A program made the translations under genes and the position numbers. The notes beneath the pieces were generated by a model. That model was not told where the DNA came from, made no database searches, and saw only the letters and a list, made by a program, of their open reading frames with translations. A stretch of 64,000 bases of DNA, from contig JAZBRS010000044.1 of NCBI GenBank assembly GCA_037176725.1, positions 6,634,001-6,698,000 on the forward strand, given 5' to 3'. This document shows positions 56,365 to 64,000 of this stretch, in pieces (the stretch's first letter is position 1; each line of letters opens with the position of its first letter). Source of the DNA: Posidonia oceanica (lineage: Eukaryota > Streptophyta > Magnoliopsida > Alismatales > Posidoniaceae).

Positions 56365-58573
56365 TTATGTGGAATGGTGCTGGCCTGTTTGTTCGGTTGA
56401 CTTTGGCCTCTTCTGGTAGTTTTTAAAATGTTTAGGTGTTATATTAATATGGTGGATAACCTTATGGTATTAGATAATTAGGAAAATGATTAGAATGATT
56501 TAAGGGATGCCTAAATTGATTTAGCAAGATTCCCTATATGTTGTAGATAAAGTAAAAGATTAAAGAACCTAGAAATACTAAAGTTTTCCTTTAATGGTCT
56601 AGATAGACAATAAAGCTTATATTTAACCTTAGGATTAGATATCGGTTTGATTTTGGTGTGGTGCACTGAACTTTGTATTCAGTGGCACTGTTTAGGTGTG
56701 AGACGCTGAGCTGGCTGTGGCTTACGTAAGACACAGACTAGTATGCGTCCTACACCTTGGCACCAGAACTTAGAGTTCTGAGTGTGGTTTGTGTTGGTAT
56801 TCGGCATTAAGTTAAATGGGATTTCGAGACCGTTGTTTTGGGTTTTGTGTGGTTTTCTTCTGGGCGATCCTTATCCCTAGAAGGTGCTTTGGCTTTTTGT
56901 CTCAGTTTTAAGCTGTGTTTTCAAAAGGAGTTTTCAAAAGAATTTTGAGGAAAATATTGGGTGTTTTAGAAAATGGTTTTCCAAAGGATTTGGAAAAGAG
57001 ATTCAGAGTTTTGTGACTTTTGTCATGGTTTTCCATGCTGCGTTTGGTACGATGTTTTGTAGTGCTTTTGAGATGATTTTCGAAATAGTTTCGAAATGGT
57101 TTTCCAAAAGAGATTTAGAAAGGAAATGCATAAATTTTGCAAATGATTTGGAAAATGATTTTCGAGGTTTTGAGGGACCAAGAGACCGAAGCTTCTGGCC
57201 GACAGATTAGGGACAACTGATACCCCTTGATGGTCGAGAGTTAGTTGCCTAGTATGAGGTCCGTGCTTTTGCGTGGTTTTGGTAGGAGCCACGTGTGTCG
57301 TAGGGTCGTACTGACGTACCAGGGACGCTTGGAGGGTCGATTGCGAGCCCGATGTCGTGGTTGCCTAGTGGTAGGAGCCACGTGAGCCGTAGGATTGTAC
57401 TGGCAGATCAGGGATGATCGATACCTCTGAAGGGTCAGGTACGAGGCCGTAGTTGTGGTTGCCGAGTTAGGTGTTGGTACGGTCAGGAGTCTTAGCCAGA
57501 CCTTGGGTGGTCCAGGCACTGAGGACACTGAAAGGGCGTACCCTGTGTTGGTCCCAGAGTAGACCTTTAGAGGGTTCTTAAAGTAGGTACCCGGGACGAA
57601 TGAGCTCCTACACAGGGTAGCTTGTCCGTGGCAGTGCAGTGCGTTTCAGGGTTAGATTCCCTGAGGGGTTGCTTGTGGACTGGTCGGCCACTGGTGGCTA
57701 CAGTGACACGATAGGTTTTCACGCTGGGTGCATGAGTTGTGGTTTTTGAGCTCTAATTCAGGTTTTCAGGCTTCGGTCTAGAGGAGACCTTGGCTTTGAG
57801 ACTTGGTTTTGTATTGGCTTTTGAGATGTGATTTTGTGCTGGTTTTGGATTTGGTTTGGCATAGAGTAGCCATTCCATGTGTGCATAAAGTGATTTCAAA
57901 GATGCACATATTTTGAAAAGAAAAGAGACATTGGTTTTGAAAGGCATGTTTTAAAGAGATTTGTGCTTGTGGGGCGATAGTAGATTATCTCGTTGTGGTT
58001 TTATGGCATCAAGGTAAGATACCTGCCTTTTGAGATTTTTGGTGTGGTTTTCTAGATTGCACACCTATGAGGTTTTGTGCATCGCAGTTTTTGGTGGTTT
58101 TGGTTTCTTAGCATTAATAGTTGACATGCCTGTTTTAGTGGTACTTTTGTTGGCAGATCTTGAGTTTGGTAAAATCTGAGCTTTTGGTTTCAAGATGGTT
58201 TTCGTGATGCACGTCACAATGAGTGGGTGCATTGTGTTTTTGGTGGTTTAGTTTGGGTGTGACTTTTGAGTCCGGTTTTCTAGTTTTATTCATTTTGGTT
58301 TTGATTAAGTGGGTGTGTACTAAGTGACCTTTTTAGTGGTCACTCATGTGTGTTTTGTTTTATATTTTCATAGGTGTAGGTTAGGAGTAGGTTTGACTTG
58401 CTAGTGCACATAGAAAGGAGTCACTCTGCCATACATCAAGGGATCTGGGTAAGTTTGTTGTTTTAATTTTATTCCTGTTGATTATGTTAGCTGTTAATGA
58501 TTATGTACTTGGATTTAGTTTCAGTATTGATATATATATATATAGGATAGTGGTGACGCCCGAAGGCGTTACA
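56365..58573 (+). repeat. 5' LTR of a second Tekay-type chromovirus
   Basis: It ends ...CGAAGGCGTTACA two bases before an initiator-Met primer site, and its last few hundred bases share phrases with the first element's LTR ('ggtcactca(t/c)gtgtg', 'gtgca(c/t)atag...ggagtcac'). Interior phrases such as 'tagttgcctag' and 'cagtgcagtg' also recur. The start is not resolved; a TG near 56369 is one candidate, where the coiled-coil exon is cut. About 2.2 kb long, it is a different subfamily from the 3.2-kb LTRs. Confidence 0.75.
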
Positions 58574-58575
58574 AG

Positions 58576-58587
58576 TGGTATCAGAGC
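58576..58587 (+). other. Primer-binding site, initiator Met-tRNA type
   Basis: TGGTATCAGAGC lies two bases after the LTR end at 58573, the same site as at 2646. Confidence 0.92.
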
Positions 58588-58808
58588 GAGGTTAACTAGG
58601 AGCACTAGTCTAGGGATGTCTGGTCTGGTGACTCCATAATTGCATATCATGCATACATACGCCTTGTTTTTATTGATTTTCTTACTTTGTGGTGTTGAGG
58701 AAGGTCTTCTGCTCCGGCTCCAGTATCGGCGAGAATGATGTATGAAGTATCACAAGGAACCTAGGGAGTGACGGTTTGCTTGTTTGTGGAAGTGGACGTC
58801 GACTTCAT
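58588..58808 (+). other. Truncated internal leader of the second Tekay-type element
   Basis: It shares 'agtctag...tgactccata' and 'attgcatatcatg' with the leader after 2657. It is then cut by the start of another element at 58809. No gag is seen before the break. Confidence 0.7.
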
Positions 58809-59019
58809 TGTAGATACCCTGTTTTGGTACTCCCTTCATGTTAGGATAGTTTCTTGCATTAGGTCGCTCTTAGAAGCTCTCCACCCATTCCTAAATATCT
58901 CACTTGAGCCAAATGTTCCTCTCAAGTCCAAAATACTATCCTTATCTAAGCCCCAATTGTTGGCAACCTGAGTGTTCTTCACGTCCTGACCAAATTTGAA
59001 AGTTAAATTGATTAAGGGT

Positions 59020-59103
59020 GTTGTCCGCTGGCTTCTCAGCGTACAACGTTGGCCGCTGGTTTTGCAGCGGCTAACGTTGGTCGTTGGTTTTTCAGCGTCC
59101 AAC
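59020..59103. repeat. Hairpin-unit cluster 1 (3 x 28 bp)
   Basis: Units 59020-59047, 59048-59075 and 59076-59103. Arms: GTTGTCCGCTG/CAGCGTACAAC, GTTGGCCGCTG/CAGCGGCTAAC and GTTGGTCGTTG/CAGCGTCCAAC. Each unit folds into a stem of about 10-11 bp with one or two mismatches. Confidence 0.9.
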
Positions 59104-59277
59104 GTGGCAACCCAGTCAGCCCAAAGCTTTCCTTATTTGGCCTAATCCAAAAATCATGTTTTTGCCTTCTTTGGAACCTGTTGACCGGTCAAAGCTATCG
59201 AAGTCGAGTTTAATCACACTTAAAGACTCATTAATTGGAGAATCTTCTCTGATCCTAGCAGTTATGCCTCGGAGGTC

Positions 59278-59333
59278 GTTATACGCAGGTACTTTTGCGT
59301 ATAATGTTATACGCTGGTTGTCCAGTGTATAAC
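59278..59333. repeat. Hairpin-unit cluster 2 (2 x 28 bp)
   Basis: Units 59278-59305 (GTTATACGCA / TGCGTATAAT) and 59306-59333 (GTTATACGCTG / CAGTGTATAAC). The arms are nearly perfect complements. Confidence 0.9.
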
Positions 59334-60512
59334 ACCTCTGAAACAGGAAACTCTGCTGACTTGGCATTTGTGTCCTTTTTTGTTCCTTCCTTGCTTCTAC
59401 AAAAGCAGGGGTACCCTCACAGAGTTCGAGGCCGGAATTTTGAGAGAAAAAAGTAGTGGAGGAATTTTTGGAACTCACATGCTCTCTTGAGATTAAAAAT
59501 CTTGGAGAAGTGAGGTCCTAAAGAGTTAAAAGAGAGGAGAGATTTTTGAAAGAAGGAGAGTCTTCGAAAGCTCGAGCATCCTTTTGTCGTTGTTAGCTTC
59601 ATATCAACACGGTTTGCACCTTGTGCATAGACAGAGGGGACTCTATTTCATTTGTTTCCTTTTCATTTCTGATATCGCATGTTTAATTCTGTAGCATAAT
59701 CAAGCATTTTTATTTCAAGTTCATATATCGTTTTAGCTAGGCATACATTTCTTTTAGTTGCAACTGGGGGGATCAAACTCCTCGGGTACGTATCTTACTA
59801 CGCTTTCTTTATTTTCTTTTCTACTAATTCTGGATACGCTACTACACATATTGATCCATCTTTATATTGTTTTGTTTGTTTTGTTTTGCTAACATTTGTC
59901 ATACAAGGAGGAAGAAGAAAGAAAGAGCTTACCAAGCACGGGCACCCTTGGACGACGCTGGCGTTGTCCCAAGGTAGCTGAACCCGCAACCACATTACAT
60001 CTCCCCAAAGACATCTCGAGGGCCGGCAAAAGCGAACCAAGAGTGGTGATCACACCGATTCCATCACACGTGGAGTGACGGAGTCCGATACAAAAAAGGG
60101 GTCCCCGAGAAAGAAGAAAATAGAGCGAGTAAGAGAGAGCCAAAAGAAGCCTCTTCTTCCCCAAACCTCCTCCCTCACCTTCTTCTCCATCTCTCACTCC
60201 CAAAAACCCCATATCCATAGTCTGGCGATCACGGTGGGACGGCTAAAAGTGTCCCCGTGCAAGGTGAATAAGCCTTTCTTTCTTTTTCCTCCTCTATTAC
60301 TGACATTCTTAGTTTAGTTTTAATTTCTTATTTTCTTTAGTTTTAAGGTAGCAGAGAAATTCCTCATAGTGTTTTGAGGTGCCGTGATCCTTTTCCATCT
60401 TTTTTCTTACGTCCAAATAACTGAAATCACCTCCCCTTTTCTTTGGATTCACGGGTGTGGAGGTGGTTTGTAAAAACCACTGTTTTTTTTCTGAAAAAAG
60501 CTCTATCAGTAT

Positions 60513-60568
60513 GTTATGCGCGTGATCTGGCGCGTCTAACATTAGACACTGCAGTATCCGCGTCTAAC
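60513..60568. repeat. Hairpin-unit cluster 3 (2 x 28 bp)
   Basis: Units 60513-60540 (GTTATGCGCG / CGCGTCTAAC) and 60541-60568 (ATTAGACACT / CGCGTCTAAC). Confidence 0.85.
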
Positions 60569-61274
60569 AACCACTGAACAGAAACCTTCTGTTTTAAATT
60601 TCCTTTTATTTTTCTTTTCATAACTGGCCCAAGGACTGAAGTGTGAGGTGATCGGCTTTGCCGTAGGGATCGAAACTTCAGTTTCTTTGGGTGCTTTGCA
60701 AAAAAAAAAAAAACAAAAAATCGAATCTTTTTATATGACTTGCATGGCCTTCATTGGGAACTAATTACTTGTGTCATTTCTTGGGTTATATAAGTAACCA
60801 TCTAGGTCCCAAGCACCTCTGTTGCAAAGGACTTAGGAAAGGTACTTGTATTGTCATTATCTTTTACTAGGGGCCCTCCTTCTTCCTTGGCCTTTTGTGA
60901 AAGATAATTAGAACCTCAAGCTTTGACTTGTATTCTTCCCTCCCTCTTTCGGTGGTTTGTTTGCATTTGTGTGTGGATACGTGAGCGACCCGATCAATCC
61001 TGAGTACGCTGGACTCTACCTCTACGGGGTAGGGACCTAAGTGTATTCAGGCTCCCCCTAGCATCCTCAGGAGTTGAGGTAGGGGGTAGTACCAATCATA
61101 TTCACCTATCTTGTGAGGAGCCTTAGAAATTACAAAAAAAAAGAACCATACCTAAGCCTTAAGGAACCCAGAGAGCTACAGCAGGTTTAATGCACTAATC
61201 TCAAAGCGAAAACAAAAATTAAAACCTTAAATTGCTGTTTGAAAGTGTTTCTGTGCAGTTCTCTGAAACAAGGC
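60569..61274. other. Non-coding leader of the Tat-like element
   Basis: No open frame of interest. It contains a short A-rich run near 60701-60720 and a 'ctacctctacggggtaggg' inverted phrase near 61017. Confidence 0.5.
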
Positions 61275-61330
61275 ATTAGCCACTAAGATCCCTGCGTATA
61301 ACGTTGTACGTAACAGATCTCACGTCTAAC
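61275..61330. repeat. Hairpin-unit cluster 4 (2 x 28 bp)
   Basis: Units 61275-61302 (ATTAGCCACT / TGCGTATAAC) and 61303-61330 (GTTGTACGTA / CACGTCTAAC). Arms are less perfect than in clusters 1-2, but length and junction (AAC|GTT) are kept. Confidence 0.8.
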
Positions 61331-61669
61331 GTATTCTTTGTGTGGCAATTATATTTTAGCTTTTTTTTTTATGATTTGTTTAGCAGGGGAAGACATTTGG
61401 AAAAACCCATAATAGTGATAGTTCTATTTTATTTTTTTTACTCTTTTTTTAGGAATCTGTATTAAAATTTCCAAGCTCTTGTAATTTCTTTTCCTTTGCA
61501 TTTGTAAATCCTTCAAAAAAAAAAGAGAAAAGGAAAAATCATATAAAAAAAAAGAGAAGAAAAAAAAAGAATCAGAAAAGAGAAATCAGAAAAAGAGCAG
61601 AAAAAAAAAGAGAAAAGAAAAGCAGAAAAGAAAAAGACAGGAGAAGACAGGAGGAATACTGTTAAGGGT

Positions 61670-61726
61670 ATTGTATGCTTGAAATTATGCGTCCAACGTT
61701 ATACGCCTTACTCTAAGGCGTATTAC
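61670..61726. repeat. Hairpin-unit cluster 5 (28 + 29 bp)
   Basis: Units 61670-61697 (ATTGTATGCT / TGCGTCCAAC) and 61698-61726 (GTTATACGCC / GGCGTATTAC). The cluster lies 35 bp before the gag start codon. Confidence 0.85.
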
Positions 61727-61761
61727 GCCCTAAAGTCAATTCCATCTCAAAAGTTGCAACA

Positions 61762-63618
61762 ATGATAAACCAAATCCACGAAGCTGATCAGCCAGGAAGA
61801 GAGAGGTCAGACTCAGCAAGTACCTCGAGAGAGGAGCTTACAATCTACCACTCGATCACCGGAGAAGCCTTAGATCCAGACTCAATCCAGTACAGAGCCA
61901 TGTACCAGTTCTTAAACGAAGAGACATCAGCCCAAACGAGGCCATGTCTAAACAACCTCCAACAGCCACCCCATCTTGGTGAAGGACAACGAAGGCTAGT
62001 TGCGGACCATACCCTTGAAGATCTATACCAGGGACAAAATGGCAACCCACCGCCGGACACAAACCACTCAGGTCAGGGCACAGTGCTCAACGGAGCTTAT
62101 AACTCAAGGGCCAACTCCTTGATTCAGGAACACTGTTACATGTCATATGGCGAATACAAGGAAGGAGTCCATCTAAGACATCTCCAACCACCTTTGGCAG
62201 GCAATCAGCCTAGGCCAGATCATCACTACCATCAGGCATCTCCCCCGCGATACGAGCAGGTCACACCTCAACACTTTTGCAACAGCTACCTCCATCAGCA
62301 GCAGAACCATCCGTCCTTCAATTCACATGTCCCGACCCCATCAATCGGGATAATAAATTTGGATGAGATGAGAAAAATGCTCAGTGCATTAAGGGTACAT
62401 ACCCAGGCTCCGGCAAACTTTGACATGAGCCGGTTTCCCCCATTCAGATTATCTCCAGGCTTCAAGTACCCGAAGACTCCCAAGTTTAACGGAACCACTA
62501 ACCCACTCAGTCACTTAGTGCGGTTCCAAATAGAGTTAGCCCCCTACTTTCACGATTTGGGGCTCGTGGTACACTTGTTCTTCTACTCACTTGAAGGAGA
62601 ACCAATGGATTGGTTTCTCACTTTCTCCAAGGAAGACCTCAGCAGCTTTGATAAAATCAGAGAGAGCTTCCTCACAAAATACCAGCATAAGATAGACCCT
62701 AAGCCAACCTTCCACGTCCTAAGCAAGAAGGTCATGAAGCAAGGCGAAAGTTGGGTGACATTCGCCAACAGATGGCGGGAAATGGCGGCCAGATCAGGGC
62801 TGACCATTCCGGAGAGACAAGTGGTCCAGACCTTCATTGCAAACACTACGGGACCAATGAAGAAGGGGCTAGTAAATGCCTATTGTCCCAATGTAACGGC
62901 TTTGTATGAAGTGGCGACCTCCATTAAAGAAAATCTGCATGAATTCATGGAGGAGCCAAAGAAGAGCCGGAAAGCACAGGTGATAGAGAGAGTGACCGAA
63001 GTCGTCAACAAGATGAGCCCCGCACTCAGGCCGTTCGAACAAAGGACTATACTAGCTTCACAGCAGCCAACCTGGAGCCACCCTCCTCCTCAGCAACAGC
63101 CAGCATGGAGCCACCCTCCTCCTCCTCAGCAGCAAGCATGGAGCCATCCTCCTCCTCAGCAACAGTAAGCATGGAGCCGCCCTCAGCAACAGCAGGCATG
63201 GAATAACCCTCCCCCTCAGCAACAAATCCACCCTATGTGGAATGCTCCCCGACAGCAATGGACTAGGGGCAATCAAAATGGCCAGGCCAACAACAAAAAT
63301 CCCCGCAATAACATTGGGAATGGGAACGATTATCACAATGTTCTCCCTCCATTGCCACGCAAAAAGGGAAGAAGAGACCATTACCCTCCTCTACTAGTCG
63401 CACTGGCAGATATGTTCATAGAACTAGAGGAAGCAAAAGTACTCAAATTCCCACCAGCTAGGCCTGAATTGCCAAACTGTGACCGGAGCAAATACTGCCC
63501 CTTCCATAGAATGCATGGTCACAACATCAATGACTGCTGGACTTTCAGGGAGATAGTCTATGACATGGTAGAGGCAGATGTGTTTGAATGGGATGTCCTG
63601 GTCAAAAGAGCCAAGTAG
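61762..63618 (+). pseudogene. gag of the Tat/Ogre-like element, one internal stop
   Basis: ATG 61762 opens a frame continuous to 63618 except for TAA at 63166, where a Gln codon (CAA) is expected from the surrounding repeat. The Retrotrans_gag core is at about 62455-62960 ('FKYPKTPKFNGTTNPLSHL', 'WFLTFSKEDLSSFDKIRESF', 'ESWVTFANRWREMA'). A Pro/Gln-rich repeat with 'AWSHPPPQQQ' units follows (63066-63220). A late Cys/His segment, 'CPFHRMHGHNINDC' (about 63495-63540), resembles the atypical knuckle of Tat/Ogre Gag. The frame ends with TAG at 63616 and then reopens. Gag forms the particle. It is nearly intact, so the insertion is likely younger than the first Tekay element. Confidence 0.88.
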
Positions 63619-63678
63619 AGAAAGCAGACAGGGACGTCTCAACAGGTCTACAGTGATCCTCTCCCTAAGCACTAAGTC

Positions 63679-64000
63679 ATGGCATTCCAGGACGAGCAGC
63701 TCCTTAATCCGCTAAAGGACTGGGATAACCATGTCATACTAGAAGAGGATTGGGACAGTCAAGCTGAGCATTGGGAAGTAATTTCAGATGATGATTGGGA
63801 CAGTGAGGCAGACGAAGAACTAACAGTGAATGAGCTCCTTAGCCAGTTCAACCTCACAGTAGTAGTGGAAGAATCACAAGAAGACATAGAGGAAGAAAGC
63901 CAAGTTCAAAAAGACAATCAGCAATTTGAATGGGAAAATATAGTTTTCAAAGATTCGGAGTTTCTGCCCCCACATAAGCAAGAGCTGCCGCTTGTCATCA
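63679..64000 (+). CDS. Acidic open frame after gag, partial at window edge
   Basis: From ATG 63679, in the same frame as gag and 20 codons past its stop (with one more in-frame TAA at 63673), 107 codons stay open to the window end. The product is strongly acidic, with repeated 'DWDS' and Glu-rich stretches, and no domain is recognised. By position it is the linker between gag and protease of a gag-pol polyprotein. The stops before it suggest decay or readthrough. Confidence 0.5.
   Translation, partial: MAFQDEQLLNPLKDWDNHVILEEDWDSQAEHWEVISDDDWDSEADEELTVNELLSQFNLTVVVEESQEDIEEESQVQKDNQQFEWENIVFKDSEFLPPHKQELPLVI

Larger units (their letters stand above)
58809..64000 (+). mobile_element. Tat/Ogre-like Ty3/gypsy retrotransposon, runs off window
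   Basis: It starts TGTAGATACCCTGTTTTGG, resembling the start of the 6-kb element at 6626. The gag at 61762 has the Tat/Ogre-type pattern. The 5' LTR/leader boundary is unclear; 'ttgcaactggggggatc' near 59760 might be a degenerate arginine-type primer site. The 5' ~2.95 kb holds five clusters of 28-bp hairpin units and a purine-rich stretch (61515-61660). The 3' end is outside the window. Confidence 0.7.

Noticed and set aside
59750..59790. Arginine-type primer site for the Tat-like element
   Set aside because: 'aactggggggatc' gives only a partial match, so the LTR end was left undefined.
59020..61726. 28-bp units as a CRISPR-like or microRNA locus
   Set aside because: There are no spacers and no cas genes, and the stems are too short (10-11 bp) for a plant microRNA precursor.

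Overview
The window looks like plant nuclear DNA from a flowering plant with a repeat-rich genome. It holds spliced genes with GT/AG introns, Ty3/gypsy retrotransposons primed by initiator-Met tRNA, a PIF/Harbinger transposon, LINE remnants and many MITE-sized foldbacks. The PWWP gene is very GC-rich at its 5' end and more AT-rich toward its 3' end. That gradient is common in monocots, so a monocot is my best but unproven guess. Only two host genes look intact: a PWWP-domain chromatin protein (24804-26915) and a seven-exon, membrane-anchored monodehydroascorbate reductase (35009-43991).

Layout. 1-16750 is a decayed Tekay/Del-type chromovirus. Its left LTR is cut by the window edge and its 3.2-kb right LTR is complete. 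Its integrase is split by a 6.03-kb insertion (6626-12656) with TG...CA ends and a GTATC target duplication, probably a giant solo LTR of the Tat/Ogre group. 16751-23715 is a degenerate PIF/Harbinger transposon with transposase and Myb/SANT gene remnants on the minus strand. A solo LTR of the same Tekay family sits inside it in reverse orientation (20471-23623, TGTAC duplication). The PWWP gene follows, then about 8 kb of gene-poor DNA with a LINE remnant and a TIR-bounded element that appears to carry shuffled pieces of a PMI1-like gene (33613-34715). The reductase gene has a large first intron containing a diverged tandem duplication and an interlocked inverted-repeat element.

43992-52400 is intergenic. 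It is built on a segmental duplication of roughly 2-2.9 kb, later modified by MITE and LINE insertions. 53025-56363 is a broken gene of the kind often carried by plant MULEs (plant-mobile-domain or DUF1985-like N-terminal region plus a coiled coil). Its intron 1 contains a near-perfect 478-bp tandem duplication carrying a Tourist-like MITE. That gene runs into a second Tekay-type LTR (to 58573), whose internal region is interrupted by a Tat/Ogre-like retrotransposon starting at 58809 and running off the right edge. Its gag is at 61762-63618.

The most unusual signal is in the 5' non-coding part of this last element. Eleven copies of a hairpin unit, ten of exactly 28 bp and one of 29 bp, occur in five tandem clusters of two or three between 59020 and 61726. 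The arms approximate GTTATACGC / GCGTATAAC and vary in step in several units. I know of no described function for this arrangement. Most of the window is a layered record of insertion, with empty sites inside the window that order several events in time.
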